Shown: in pieces, positions 37,901 to 51,781 of the stretch | Position numbering within the stretch: the first letter of the stretch is position 1 | Layout of the letters: every line of letters starts with the position of its first letter | Assembly: GCF_009870125.1 (NCBI RefSeq) | Contig: NC_046681.1 | Coordinates: forward strand, 18,799,001 to 18,863,000 | Direction: 5' to 3' | DNA length: 64,000 bases | Source: Drosophila pseudoobscura | Lineage: Eukaryota > Arthropoda > Insecta > Diptera > Drosophilidae | The notes under the pieces: generated by a model | The model's input: the letters and a program-made list of their open reading frames with translations, nothing else | Database searches by the model: none | What the model was told of the DNA's origin: nothing | Position numbers and translations under genes: made by a program

Positions 37901-40546
37901 TAGTTCCACCGGATTAGGGTTCAATGCGGTTGGTTGGCTAACAATTTAATTAAAATATGCAACTTTAATAATGCGAAAATCCCAAAAATGCAATCAACCA
38001 GATTGGGGCGGCAAAAAACGCCAATGTGGTTTTTCCAGCAAGTTTTCTTTTTCGTATTTTTAGATTTTATGGATTAAAATGGTTGCATAGCTAATTAGTC
38101 GGGGCATGTACATATGTGCGTATGTATGTATGTGTTGACATAATTAAGCTGACTAAATCACAAATTCATTGGCTACTGTCATGCCCCCCTGCGCCCACAG
38201 GCGGAAAAACGCACGCGTTTTCAGTGTGTTTTGTTGTTTTAATAACATAAGCTCATAAAATTATGAAAATTATGAAAATAAATAACTAAAACATACAGAA
38301 AGAGAGATAGAGCGCTGCGGGGGGCTCGAGGTCTGTCAAAAATCTAATTAAATTAAGTTGAAAATGGAAAAATGTGATATATATTTCATATTTAGAAAAC
38401 GACATCTCCCTGACATCTGCAACGGGGCGGAAACAGACATCAAACAATGAGCGTTGATCTGGGCTGCCAACTGGCTTCAAAGGTTGCCACGGGAATGAAG
38501 CATCGCCATTTTGTGGCACATACCATTCCATTCCATCCATCCATTCATCCTAAGCAAATAAGCCAGAGAGAGGTCCTTGGAGCAGCTGCAGAAATTTACA
38601 CAAATTTTATGCAAACTTAAATGAAAATGAGCTCAAGGGAATGGGGAAAGCAGAGTGGGGAGAATCTGTAGATAAGTTTAGCGCCATAAACGCACTTCAG
38701 TGTCATTGGCTCTTCCGCTTTCCACACCCGTTTCCGGCTTTCCTGCTTTTCCGCTTCCTTTTCTTGTTATTTCAACAAATTCAGTCGATTTGCTGCATAA
38801 ACATTTCCATTTCCCCCAAAAAAACTTTTCCCTCGAATGATAACATTGTGGAAAATCAACTTTTCTCGGAACGCCTGCTAATTGTTCTAATTAAACTTTT
38901 ACCCTGGCTCTCATTTCCACGTCGGAAAATTGAGTTTTCCCCCAGAATATTCCCAGTATTTATTCAACAAATAATCAACAAACAAACAGACAAATAAACA
39001 AATAGGGGTTGCAAAATGTTGTACCATTGCATTCGGATTGGGCAAACGGACAGAAACGGGAGAAACAGGGCGTGAGAGGGAGAGTGGGAGTGGGAGAAAG
39101 AGATGTGTAGTAAGCGTAGAAAAGAGAGAGAAGACTCCGCCTACGGTTGGACAGGAGATTGGGATGTGCCAGTGGGTGTGTGTTGGGGGCTCATGACAAG
39201 ACTCGGGTGATGATATAGCACTGTCCACAAGGGTGATTAAACAACACAGATGCCATCCCCCCAGCCTCACTCTCTCTCTCTCTCGCTCTCTCTCTTGGGT
39301 GGAAGTTAACCCCTAAGCCACTTCACAGCCGCCTTTTGTTTTAATTAACTAAGTAGCAGGAAGCGGAAAGTGGGCGTAAGATGGGGCGATAATTGAGTGT
39401 AAGAGGTGGCGAGAACGGCTGTAAGAGAGGAGCGGATGAGTGGGTGGGTGTAGCAAAAGAAACATTCCAGGAAATTGTGGGTGTGGCCAAAGACTAATTA
39501 AAGAGATCCCAAAAAATTAGCAAAAAACAAGAAAAATACGGGAACAAATAACAAAGGACGGGACAAGATCTAATGAGAAGTGAAGCACCCTCCACCCTGT
39601 CCATTATACCCATTGCTACCCCAAACGTGAAAGAAGCTGTAACTACTCTTTGAATTTTCCTCACTTTTTGTGAGGAAATCATTTCTTTGGATTTTTATTT
39701 TCATGAGAAGTTTTGCAAAAGACTCTCAGTATCTTTGCTATCTCCTTTTGATCCCCCTTTCGAGCCCTTGGCACTTACTCTCCAGACGCAGAGTATGCCG
39801 CATTTGCTACCCTTAAACTTTGAGAACTTTTCTCCCTGCCCATTGCTTGACTTTCCCTCGCTTGAAAGACCTCTTCTCTCCATACATTTTCCTTTCCTCC
39901 ACACAATTAATTACAATTACAATAAGTCATCTAATTAAGCGCCAAAGAGGCACTGGGTGAGGGTGGGTCTGTGGCGTTCTGTCCCTGGCAACTGTCCAAA
40001 GATAAACCCCTCTTCCGAGTGGAAGCCATACCAAAAGATGGAGAGCAAAAAATTACTTAAAATATTTATGGAAAAAGAATCAAAGGAGAGCAAGGGAAGG
40101 GAAGGGAAGGGCAGGCAGAAGGAGCAGAAATTACGAGCAAAACGGATGAAAGTGTTTTTGAAGCCCCGCCACAGTGAAAAGTAACCAAGGCAGCGAATCC
40201 GCAACCACCCACAGAATTCCACCAACTAAATCCACGTTTTTCCCGCTCTCTTTTCTTCCAGGTATGGTTCAAGAATCGTCGGGCCAAGTGGCGCAAACAG
40301 AAACGAGAGGAGCAGGAGCGGCTCCGCAAGCTGCAGGAGGAGCAGTGCGGCAGCACCACCAACAATACCACAGGCAGTGGCGGCACAGCCAACAGCAGCA
40401 GCACCACTGGTTCCCCGCCTGGCGGCGTCCCCAAAGGACAACAGCATCACGGGGCAGAGCACTATGCCGCACAGATGGTGCACATCAAGAGCGATCCCAA
40501 TGGCTACAGCGATGCGGACGAGTCCTCCGATCTGGAGGTGGCCTAA
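28996..40546 (+). CDS. Gsc: Goosecoid, K50 paired-class homeodomain transcriptional repressor
   Basis: Nuclear repressor; in flies it acts in foregut and stomatogastric nervous system development. Exons are 28996-29695, 30331-30710 and 40262-40546, giving 454 residues. The first ATG in frame is at 28996 ([16 protein letters not shown]); the frame is open 80 codons further 5' but lacks an ATG. An eh1/GEH Groucho-binding motif FTIDSILG is at about residues 124-131. There are Gln, Ser/Asn and Ala tracts, and a His-rich stretch before the homeodomain (about 315-374), whose third helix has [14 protein letters not shown] with Lys at position 50, the Bicoid/Goosecoid-type residue. The 9.55 kb intron splits the homeodomain between positions 46 and 47, a position common in paired-class genes. 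The C-terminus is Ser/Asn/Gly-rich, ending SDLEVA. Confidence 0.95.
29696..30330 (+). other. Gsc: Gsc intron 1
   Basis: GTAAGC donor and TTTTTTGCAG acceptor; phase 1. Nothing else recognised in it. Confidence 0.9.
30711..40261 (+). other. Gsc: Gsc intron 2 (9.55 kb)
   Basis: Bounded by GTGAGT and TTCTTCCAG. No nested coding gene is convincing. It contains a CA tract (31877-31899), ATC-trinucleotide (33702-33722) and TCG-trinucleotide (34272-34292) repeats, GA/CT-rich stretches (36890-36910, 39270-39295) and long AT-rich segments. In view of the size it is a plausible place for enhancers, but I see no specific element that I can defend. Confidence 0.85.
34272..34292. repeat. (TCG)n trinucleotide repeat
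   Basis: Six or seven perfect TCG units within Gsc intron 2. Confidence 0.9.
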
Positions 40547-41031
40547 ATCGGGGAATACACACCCACTGTATATATAGATATATAGCTCTAAGATCTAGTT
40601 GTATTTCGCTAGTGCTTTTGTTTTGTATATAGAAAAATGTGAAGATTTTTAAAGTATTTTTTGTTACTAAGTTCTTAAGCGGAAAAAAGAAGAGAGAGAA
40701 GTGGAGTATTAGCAAAGTATCATAATATATATATATAGTCAAATCTGTACAGTCACGAAAATATATATACCTATATATATATATAGATGTCTGAGTGCAT
40801 GTGTGATCGGTGTTTACTGAATGAATGGATTTTGTCGTAATTGTTTCCTGTGTCCTGTAATTGCATCTAAAGAAAACTCTCGATAAAAAAGAATCACCAT
40901 AAACGATTACGATATACATAAATAATGCAAATGAACAAGTGTAATTCCTCCAACGATTAATTCTAATGTTAAACCTAACTTATTGAAAACACACACACAC
41001 ACACATCCTAAAGAGAAAAACCTCAAATAAA
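40547..41031 (+). other. Gsc: Gsc 3'UTR
   Basis: AT-rich, with a TA-dinucleotide-rich stretch around 40725-40785 and a CA tract near 40990-41005. It ends at the AATAAA near 41026; no further coding sequence follows. Confidence 0.6.
41026..41031 (+). terminator. Gsc: polyadenylation signal AATAAA, probable Gsc 3' end
   Basis: Canonical AATAAA about 480 bp after the Gsc stop codon. Other weaker signals lie upstream, so the used site is inferred. Confidence 0.45.
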
Positions 41032-44000
41032 ACCCCAAAACTCGCCAAAAAGTCAAAGAAAAACGATTTTAAAAGTTTATTTTTTGGGTTTGGCTAAACT
41101 TTCATCGATAAGTGGGAAGACCCAGAGAGAGGCTTTCACACCTGGAGAGGTTTCAGGGCAGCCAGGTAATAGGAGACCCAAAGAGCAGCATGGTCATCCT
41201 TCGATGGACACTTCAATGGCTTCGCCTCCAATCAATTTGCAGACAAGCGAAAACACACAAAGGAAATAGAAATGATAGAAGGATAGTCGAAGCGGGAGCA
41301 GGGAAATTTTATTTGTATCTTCTCTTGGGCAAATGGTAGCCGTATCTGTGTATCTGCATGTCGTCTCTTGGCATTTGTTGAATATTTTCATTCTGGCATT
41401 TGGCACCAAAACAACCATCTTTTACACTGAGGGAAAAGTTGAGGAGGTTTTTTTTGGTGAGAAGTGTTTTAATACAGTTTTCTTTTGGTTTCTTTTATTG
41501 AATTTAAAATATGTTGCTTCCAATATGACCCTTCCAATCTTCCCTGTCTCCTGCCTCTCGTTTTGGTAGTTCTCCAAAGTGCTATGGAGCGAACGGTTTT
41601 ATGGGCCTGTGAAGGTTATCCTGTATTTCACAATTCCCCATCCTATATCCCAATCATCCTTTGAATAAAGATTTTCGAACATTTCCATTCACAGATCGGA
41701 TCGTTAAGAGACATGTCGCTCGACGAAGAGTCGATTGTAGTCATGATAGTGCACTGGAACCGCGCTGTCGATCCGACTCGGTGGAATCGCTCTTCATCTG
41801 TGGGTTCTGATCTTAGTCATATTTTAGGTCGACTTGAGGTGCTTACGTGCTTATAGCGGGATTTTAGAAAAGGGTTAGAAAGGAAATCAGAATGACAACC
41901 GACAAGAAGGTGGCTGGATATCAACTGAGCCTGTCTTGAGTAAATAGCATCCAAGCAAGCAGATACCACGAAGAGATTTCAAGACAGATTGATGACATTT
42001 GAATCTTCAGCATATCGACCATTCGACTATACTTTTCTGTCAGTGCACTTTTTCGGCTAGGTTGACTTGTTAAAGCACCTTCTCCTCCCTCTGCAATCGT
42101 AAATTTCACTGACAAATTGTCCTGTTGCCAAATGCTTTGGACTCTGTGTCGTTGTGTCGCTTTCTACTTGTTTTTTTCATTCACTTTTTTTGCTGTGTGT
42201 TTTCTCTTTTTGGCAAAGTTTCCATCTTGTTATTTTCCATTTGTCCTTTGGAGAGGAGTACAGAGCCAGAAAGCGAGAGAAAACGACTCCACCAATCAAT
42301 GGACAAAAATTCTAATTCAAATTTATTCCATCTTTCGATTTGAGTCGAGGCTCTGGCTCTCCTTTACCCCTATCCACAATATCTCCCCTTTTGGCCGCCA
42401 TTTTCTCTGTTGGCCATTTGCCTTTTGTGCCCTGTCATTGCCCTGTTTCCCTGTGTATTTGGATAGGCCGATGCCTATGCCTACATATACCCCCACCATT
42501 CTATCCCATCCTTATTCCCTTCCTTATGATATGATCTCGAATTACTAGCCGCAATCTGCAATCCCCGAATCATCGAATCCCGGGGATCGGGCCTAGTTAC
42601 TGGTCCTCTGTTTGCACTCCGTTAATAGTTCGTGTAAAAATCTACAAATATTTGCACTCTATTAATTTTTCTGATTTCCTTTCTTTCTTTCTTTCTTTTT
42701 TTTTTGGGTTCCCATTCTCGTATTTCTTTTGTTTTTCTAGTGCACGCTTCGCATAATTTTTTTGTCGTCGTTCAACACGAAATTTAATATACACTTCCCC
42801 ATCCATTTGCCCCTTCCCTTTACTTCCCTCATATTTACACGCAGGACAAACAGAGCAAAAGTTGTTCTCTCTTTTTAAAATAAAAATTATACATTTAAGC
42901 GTTAAGTACAGTATGGCACAAAGCTGTAAGGTTCTGAATAATACTCGAAAAACGTCGAAAAATGTGGGTTTGAATCGAAAGAAAATGTTTAGAGGGTCTT
43001 GAAATCGAGATTCTATTGATTATGTTATGGAATCGATCACAATATGCCATCGATTGGAATAAATTGACTTGATTATGACCAAAAATTCCATAAGATTTAT
43101 CAGAAAATTCATCAGTTTATTCCTTTTCTGTGGAATCTTTATAGAAGTAATTCGTATATGTAGAATTATTATTGCTATCCTTTATACTCGGTAGTATTCA
43201 TTTCGATTTGTTTGGTAAATAAATCGATCCTTGTTAAGGCGATTGGATTTTATCTCGATTACAATTCTTTATGTAAATGATTTCATTCCACAGACTTTTC
43301 ATGTTACTTTATCACTCTGTCATTTCGGGCCTATTATTTTGAAACGCACTGTATATATAAGTACGTACAGTACATATGTAATATATATGCATACACATTT
43401 TTCATATATATTTTTTTGTCCGACCAATTTTTGACGCGTGTGTGTGTGTCTGTGTGTGGCACATGCAATATTTACCCATTAAATTTGCCTTTAATTAAAT
43501 GTACCCCCGTCCACTTTTCCTGCTTCATGCTCTCTCCCTCTGTTACACCTTTTTTCCGACTTTTTCCGGATCCGAAAAGGGCTATGGCGGGCGAGGAAAG
43601 GCAGAGTAGGGGCCGACATTTCGTTTGTTGAAATAAAAATATTGTTAATTGCAATTTATTCACATGAACACCTCCTCTGGGATCGAAACGGAAACGGAAA
43701 TGGCAGCAGCAGCAGGCGGAGGAGAGGAGGGGGAGTGGAAAACGGAAGGAGTAATTTTCAGTCAAATTCGATTTTAATATTTCATTATTTAATATTGTCC
43801 CCGGCCGGAGGTAGGGGATCGAATGCATATGCATAATGAATAACTCATTTGGAATCCAATGGAGAGACTCATGAATGCTGCCAAGGGTTCTTCCCTCCTT
43901 CCTCCCATGACTAATGTGAAATGCTTTTGGGGAATGTATTGGGGATAAATGTGGAATTAAAAGGAACATTTGAGCAATATTCGATGTTTTATAGGTCGTT

Positions 44001-46447
44001 ATACACAAGGATTTCAAAAGGAGGAAGACGAAAGGATGTAGCATATTAAGCACATGCGATATGCATACATGCCACAGATCCTTCAGTAAATAGTAGAGCA
44101 GTACATTCTCCTAGTTAAGAAATCCTAATCCTTGGTAATAGGGCAACGGTTTCCAGGGTACTCGACACCTCATCACTCAGATCAAAGACCATCCGACTGG
44201 CCGGTTGACCCATGCTATTGGCCCCGAGGGCAGGACCTGGTCTGGTCGGTAGATTAGCAGGCGGGGCAGGTGAGTTTAATCCATAAAATGTGCGATTATT
44301 GCGTTTATGCGGCCCGGGGCGCATTCGATATAAAATATAAACAAACGTTAGAGAAATTACAGCACAAAAGCCGAGCAAGGAGCAGGAAGGACGCCGTGTC
44401 CTTATGCCGAACGTACGCACACACATGTTCCGTGCTCTGCCCTTCTCTGCTCTCCGCTCTCCGCTCTCTCCTGTCTTCCCTTATTTGACTATCGATTAAA
44501 GTTTGTGGTCCTTGCGCACACAGTACCCCGGGGTCGAGTGCTCGAAATAATACCGAAGAAAAGATTTTCGATTAATTTTAAATGTGACAGGACAAGCAGA
44601 AGGAGCAGGAGCGGGCTGGTTGGTAATGGGAATGGGTGACAGCCCCTTGGAATGCAGGAATACCAAAAAAGTATCCTCTGCGCTTCGGTGCGTCCTCCTC
44701 ATAACGTGAGGATTATCCAATGGCAACCAGACGGATGCCGGATATCAACCCCTGTCCGGGAATAATGAACTTTTTTCGGACCAGTGTTGTCTGGGGCGTG
44801 GTATCTTTGCGGCCAGTCCACCCGCTGGGGCATCCACCTCAGACGTCAATTAGCTCATTGTCATCGCAAAATGGCTGACAGCACTGCGGCAGGAGCACAG
44901 GAGGATACGGATGTGGATGTGGATGGGCCCACGCAGAGGCAGCAGCATTAGGTGGCCCTTGGCCTCTGCAAATCCACAAGGAGCTTGCCAAGGTGTTAAG
45001 CCAGCTGAGCCGCGGCCCACCTGTGCACACCCTGCTCCTGCAGCTTTCCGTAGTGCTCTTCGCCTGTGAGCTCTGCCTCGAGCAGGATGCAGTCCGAAGA
45101 GTCCGCCGGAAGAGTGTTAGGCGTTCAAAGGACCATAACTTGATTAAATCTCTTCCAGATTCACCATTAACGGGAATGGTTTCTGGTTAAAAAATACCCC
45201 ATAGAGTATGCTGCACATCTCAAGTGTTAGTGACTACATGCCGCGCTTCAATTATGGCGAAAAAAGTAAAACAAATTCAAAATTTTAGGAATATATTAGC
45301 ATAGGCCTGGAGATAAATGCGTGTAACACTCAGAAGGAAGTGTTTCCGACTCCATCTAGTATATATATTCCTGAACAGCACCAATAGCCGAGTCGATTGA
45401 GCCATGTCGGAGCCGGATCACTGTATTTAATGGCTCCCTAAGGAGCATTCCTTAGTTCCTTGTTCCAAGAAATCGGGGTATCCAGACCCTAAAAAGAGTC
45501 GCGCGGATTGTCCCAAAAGTGCGTCATATGCAATGTAAATACGGAAACACCCCTTGCAATGTTTTTCGCTTTGCCATCCCTCTTACAGCTATCCTCCCCC
45601 TGACAGCTTTCGCCCCCCGTAAGCTTTGATACACAAAGCCGTGGCCAGCAACACAGACGAGGCTCCAGAGAGGAGGGTCAGGGACTCCTCCCACAGCTAA
45701 GACTGCTTAGGTCCTGCAGTAGGGCAGAGGATGAGGAGCCCCACTAATAATGGTAAGTGGAAATTACAGGCAACCGAGTATTGGCTGTGCAGCAGGGATT
45801 GCACAGAGGAGGTGGCGCAGCCAGAGAGGTACAGCAATTGTTAAAAAGCAAAGCAAATGTTATTGCCGAACAAACAGCAGTGAAACCCGAAATCCATTCA
45901 AATCGCACAATTAGTTTGCCTCTAATCCGAGCCACAAATAAGGAGAGGAGTCGGGGTGGGTGTGTTCCTTTGTTACGCACCACACACTCGTGCATCATGT
46001 GCCACATGTAGGGGAATCCATAGAAGCTTCCATAGACCTGCCCCCGAAAAGGTAGTCAAGGACTCTCGACTCGCCTCGTCTCGAAATATTTCATGTTCTG
46101 TTCTTTTATATATCGGGGTGCAACCAGGGACGGGGAACAAAGGCGATAAGCAGGTGATGTACACTCGAAAAAGTTCCCTAAACATTGGTACAAATATTAC
46201 GGTTTGCTACAAAAGTTCCATCCAAAAAGGTGTTCTATAATCATCTTTGTGAATGTACTTAGATATCGACTTATTAGACTAGAACATTGACTAGAAAACA
46301 AGAATATAACTAGAACTAGAACTGGCTTCTGTCCACTCCACTCTCTCCTCCGCAACCCTGGATCATCATAGCAACATCAATTAAAATTAACATTAAGATT
46401 GGATTCAAGATTAGTTTAACTATGCATTTGATTGGCCTAAATTGGAT
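41032..46447. other. intergenic region between Gsc and Pph13
   Basis: Mostly non-coding, including the Pph13 3'UTR at the right end. Minus-strand open frames at 44115-44426, 44496-44726 and about 45010-45130 look more protein-like than their surroundings and are annotated separately. A short plus-strand frame from ATG 41713 (MSLDEESIVVMIVHW...) is too short to call. Confidence 0.5.
44115..45130 (-). pseudogene. possible gene relic or unannotated small membrane protein
   Basis: Three minus-strand frames with protein-like composition lie in a row. About 45130-45010 reads DSSDCILLEAELTGEEHYGK and then meets a stop. The frame at 44726-44496 contains VTFKINRKSFLRYYFEHST. The frame at 44426-44115 (ATG, 103 codons) has a basic N-terminus, one hydrophobic segment LLGFCAVISLTFVYILY (about residues 18-34) and a Pro/Ser-rich stem-like part, as in type II membrane proteins. 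I found no splice sites that join them, and stops and frame changes separate them. No family recognised; it may be chance. Confidence 0.25.
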
Positions 46448-47776
<1,329 letters not shown>

Positions 47777-49332
47777 GCGAATCCTGAGTGGGTTCGGGAT
47801 GTGGAGTCTACTAGTGTCTGCCGTGGTTCGTCCTCTCCCTTCGCTCCTTCCTTACTTCCTTCCTTCTATTGTGCCTGTCCGATGGGTCGGATCGGATCGG
47901 TCTTCAAGCGAGTCTTGACATAGTCGCAATGTGTGTTTTTCTATTTTTTAACGATTTTCGTCGACACTTTGAGGGCTTCCTGCTACCTTTTGCCACCTCT
48001 CGCTTTTCCGCCCCAACAAATTCCGCAGCGGAAAACTGTACAACAACAACAACATCAACGAGAGAGATATCCAAATATATATCTCTACGAAGATATCCCA
48101 ATCGAAAAAGCTCAAGAATAATCCACGAAGAACGGATGCTGCTGCTGCCTGCAGCTCCTCCACTGCTTACAGTTTGAGAGAACGCGGCTCTAAAACTGTG
48201 TGTGTGCGTGTCAAACTGTAGGGCGAGCGACGTTCTTTCCACGACGACGCGCATTCAACTGAGTAGGATTGCCGGAGTCCAATGCGTGCTGCCCGTCGGT
48301 GGAGAAGCCCTAAAAGTGGGGGCCCATTCGCTTGTGCACCCTACGCCCCACGCGGACTGTGGCATTGTCTGACCCGTGGCACCCGTAGTCCCCAACAGAA
48401 GTCGCACTAGCCGAGCCTGCACCTGGACTGACCATTGTGAGAAGGGGAGAGATAGACGACAGTGCAGAGAGAGAGTGAGCTCATATCTGATGATGACGAC
48501 ACAAGCGGAACCAAAGGCATTGTTCAGGATCTCCAATCAGAAGAAATTTGCTTGAGATTAAGGGAGAGTAAAAGGAAAACCAAATTCATATGAAATGGAA
48601 CCCATTCGCATCCCGGATAGGAGTAAAATCGTTTGCATGAAAGGCGTATTTCTAGGCTTAGGGACTACGAGTTTTTTTGTGGTCTGTAGGGCAATGAGAC
48701 GAGGGAACTTGAAGCGCAGAAAGCTGAATCGTTGTACGATGTCAGGGGTTATTCAGTGGTAGAAAAATCCTCCACAATTTGAATGAAAAATTCCCAGGGA
48801 AATCCAGCCAAAAACTAGCCGCACCCCCACTCATATTTCGCAGTCGATTTGTAGCCACCCCTGCACTCTCACGGCGACAAGTGGTGGGTGGAGGAGTAGC
48901 GCCGACCACCGACCTTTTGCCTGGGCATATGTACATATGTCTGGGTCAGTGGGCTTCTTTTGGCCCCACTCCACGCTCCCACGCCACACCACTTGAGGCC
49001 TTAAAGCCATTTTCCCCATTGAAAGGCAGTGGAGTATAAATAGCCAAAGGATTCAACCCCATCCCCCAGCCACCTACCCCAGTGACCACTCTCGAGCCCA
49101 GTCCGCCTCCAGCCCATTGTTATAGTGTCAACAGTTGTGTGGTCATTGTTTCGCCATCCAGGTGACGGCCCATAATGGATGCCTCTCTTGCGCCACACAT
49201 ACACAAAAGGTAATCCGAGAGCCGGCTATTCTCCATTGTCCAGTGGGAAAATTCGCGCATATAAAAGAGCCGGGATTCCTTGCTGGGAGCCGCACAAGGA
49301 GTTAAGCTCTGCACAGGCACGGATCCAGGAGG
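47777..49332. other. divergent upstream region of Pph13 and Ptth
   Basis: Contains the Pph13 5'UTR and promoter (minus) and the Ptth promoter (plus). A TATAAATA word at 49035-49042 (plus strand) has no obvious coding partner. The remainder has no recognised gene. Confidence 0.5.
49260..49267 (+). promoter_or_regulatory. Ptth: TATA box of Ptth
   Basis: TATAAAAG lies 66 bp before the Ptth ATG. This implies a start site near 49290 and a 5'UTR of roughly 40 bases, fitting a tightly regulated, cell-specific hormone gene. Confidence 0.65.
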
Positions 49333-50061
49333 ATGGTCTGGGTGAGTCCATGGAGACATCTCTCAGCTGAAGCAGCACTGCTTAAGGGGTTATTCCTTGG
49401 TTTCCCATTTCCCAGTTCCCCGTTTCGATAGCGGCGCTGGCGCTGCTTTGCCTGGCCAGTAGAGGAGCAGTAGGAGGCAGTCGAGGAGTCTACCCCAGCG
49501 ACGGAGGAGGCTACGAGGAGATGGAGGAGCAGGATCAAGAGCAAGAGCAGCCGGACCGGAGTACTTCCAAGATGCTCAGCGCTCTTTTCGGATTCGGCCA
49601 GAGCACACCACATCCCACAGAGACTTCGGTGGCCATGCCCCACCAGCTGCAGCTGCCGGTGATGTACTACAACGATTTCTACGAGGATCTGCTGGCCACC
49701 AAGCGCAATGACGTCCACTCTGCCGGATGCGATTGCAAAGTTACGGTTTGTTAAGATCCCCAATCCTCCAGCGGATAGTCACAGTCTCTGTCCGTCCCTC
49801 CTCTAGAACGAACTCCTCGACCTGGGCAACCTTCACTTTCCGCGCTATCTGATGAACGCCGTGTGCGAGTCTCGTCCCGCCCAGGGCGCCAAGTGCACAC
49901 ACGGCTCCAACTGCAGGCCTCTCGAGTACAAGGTGAAAGTGCTGGCCCAAGGCTCAGTGCCCGATCGTGCTGCCTCCTGGCTGAACAAGGAAATGACAGC
50001 GGCCCAGCTGTGGCAGTTTAAGACGGTCACCGTCACCGCTGGTTGCTTCTGTGCTAAGTAA
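49333..50061 (+). CDS. Ptth: prothoracicotropic hormone precursor
   Basis: Secreted neuropeptide that stimulates ecdysone synthesis in the prothoracic gland through the receptor kinase Torso. Exons are 49333-49341 (only M-V-W), 49416-49745 and 49807-50061, giving 197 residues. Residues 1 to about 24 form a signal peptide (MVWFPVSIAALALLCLA). An acidic Glu/Gln propeptide follows. A dibasic KR at about 99-100 would release a mature chain of about 97 residues with seven cysteines (CDC, AVC, KCTHGSNC and GCFC), the PTTH cystine-knot pattern. The third exon starts after CTCTAG and ends FCAK. Convergent with cold. Unusual only in its three-codon first coding exon. Confidence 0.93.
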
Positions 50062-50652
50062 ATGACGGGCTGTAGATGTGAAATAGTCGTATATTAATTA
50101 AAGCGCCAAAAAGACGCCAAACTGTCTTTATTGCGGTTGGAGATTCGAAGGGGAACAGATTTTTATAGCTATCTTCTAAAAATAAGGCATTTTCTCGGGT
50201 TCTAAGAATGGATTATCTAAAATACTCTAGTGTCCGTCTCGTGTACATATGATATAGGCTAATAAAAAGTGTATCAGAAATCGTAAAAAACACCTCAGAA
50301 TACAAGAGGATTGTGGGAATGTAGAAATTAGAAAAGGATGTGTTAAAGATTAGGTCCTCTTGAACTTTGTAAAATACTTCTCTGTTCTTTGAGCTTATTC
50401 TCACTTTTCTTGTTTATCTTGATCAAATCTATACGTATTTCGACTCCTACCAAGTGCAACTCGATAAGAACGAACGGTTTTTTGTATGAAATGTGTAAAA
50501 TATTCGATGGGGAAATCGATTCCCCGTTGAGTCAAGGCACTTTTTCAAACTAGTAGATAAATGGACGGCAAACGGTTACAGTTCTACCTGGAGTTCTAAC
50601 GTATGGAGGTTGGAACAATTGGAATGTGGGTTGAGAGAGATTCCCTGTATGG
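50062..50652. other. convergent 3' region of Ptth and cold
   Basis: AT-rich 3'UTR and intergenic DNA. An AATTAAA word near 50095 may be the Ptth polyadenylation signal. No gene seen. Confidence 0.6.
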
Positions 50653-51249
50653 CTAAGAGCGTGGAATGAGCCAAGAGCCCACACCCAGCAGCGTCATCAG
50701 CAGGGTAAGACCCACGGCCTGGCGTTGTCCAGCAGGAGCCCCACTCTGCAAGAAAGATTGGTAAGTTGGAGGTACTACCAAACCCCTTCCGAAAGGGCCA
50801 CTCACAATCACAAAATAGTTGCAGCGATCGCCTGGGCAACACTCGTTGCAGGCCCAATCCTCGTACCAGATGTGGGTACAGTAGAGCTGCATGTAGCGCT
50901 TCCGCTTGGACTGGCACTGCTCCTTGGTCATGCAGCGCTTGGACACGTAGTACTGCTTGAGAGCGCCTTCGGAGAAGTAGGGTTGGCTGCCCCAACGGAT
51001 CTCCGTACCACAGACATTCTCAAAGGGCTCGCAGGTCTTGATCGTGTTGAGGCACTTTTCCGTATTGCCCGTCTGGTTGGAGCACACATAGCACTCCAGG
51101 CCGGCCACAAAACTCACTAGATATCGGGGAGATTATAAAGTATTATTGAGGTGTGGCCCGTAAATCTCTAGCACACAGAGTTGAGACCAACCTTGCGTGC
51201 ACAGATAAACAGCAGCTAGTGCTAGCACAGCAATCTCCCAGGATTTCAT
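50653..51249 (-). CDS. cold: coiled, GPI-anchored Ly6/uPAR-type protein
   Basis: A Ly6-domain protein; in flies coiled is needed for septate junctions and the blood-brain barrier. Exons on the minus strand are 51249-51192, 51116-50806 and 50745-50653, giving 153 residues. The signal peptide is MKSWEIAVLALAAVYLCTQ. The Ly6 domain runs about residues 25-123 with 12 cysteines, beginning LECYVCSNQ and closing with the family's CCPGDRCNYF. The last exon encodes SGAPAGQ followed by a hydrophobic tail (LTLLMTLLGVGSWLI), a typical GPI-attachment signal. The choice of cold among the fly Ly6 genes rests on its place between Ptth and Ipk2. Confidence 0.88.
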
Positions 51250-51781
51250 CGTGGGTCGTTGTTCAATCGCAGTCTCAGTGGACAGCAGCAGCAGATAACA
51301 AATGCGGTAAATAAAGATGAATAATTGACAAACAAAAACCACTCCCAAAGCATCAGCAACAAATTAGAAGACGCGTGAGTTTTACAACCCTAGCTATTTG
51401 GTTGTTTGGCAACACTGCAATCGTGCAACAGTGCTGGCATTCATAAAATCAGCATTACGCTGAAAAATTGCTAGATATTTATTTAAAATTAATGCAATTT
51501 ACGCCTCATGTAACAAATGGAGCTGTTGCATAAATATTTAGTGGGAGTTGTGCATATAAACCCCTGGGATCTGGATGGTTATTAATTCATCATTTGCAAC
51601 GCAAGCAGTTTCTTGCTGACAAATGCCAAATCTCACTGAAAACAAGCCAAAGCGCCATCACCGATTCAGCGTTAACCGCGCAACCATTTTCTGCGCTAAA
51701 TTTCTCAACATTCTGTTTGCTGCTCTGTTGCTTCTGTCTGCCACCCACCGCCTGGACAGACAACCAGACACCTCACCAAAC

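Noticed and set aside
41713-41860. Short plus-strand frame beginning MSLDEESIVVMIV
   Set aside because: About 47 codons, with no splice partner, promoter or family; not enough to call a gene.
49035-49042. TATAAATA as a second Ptth promoter
   Set aside because: The TATAAAAG at 49260 is closer to the ATG and better spaced; no transcript start evidence for the upstream word.
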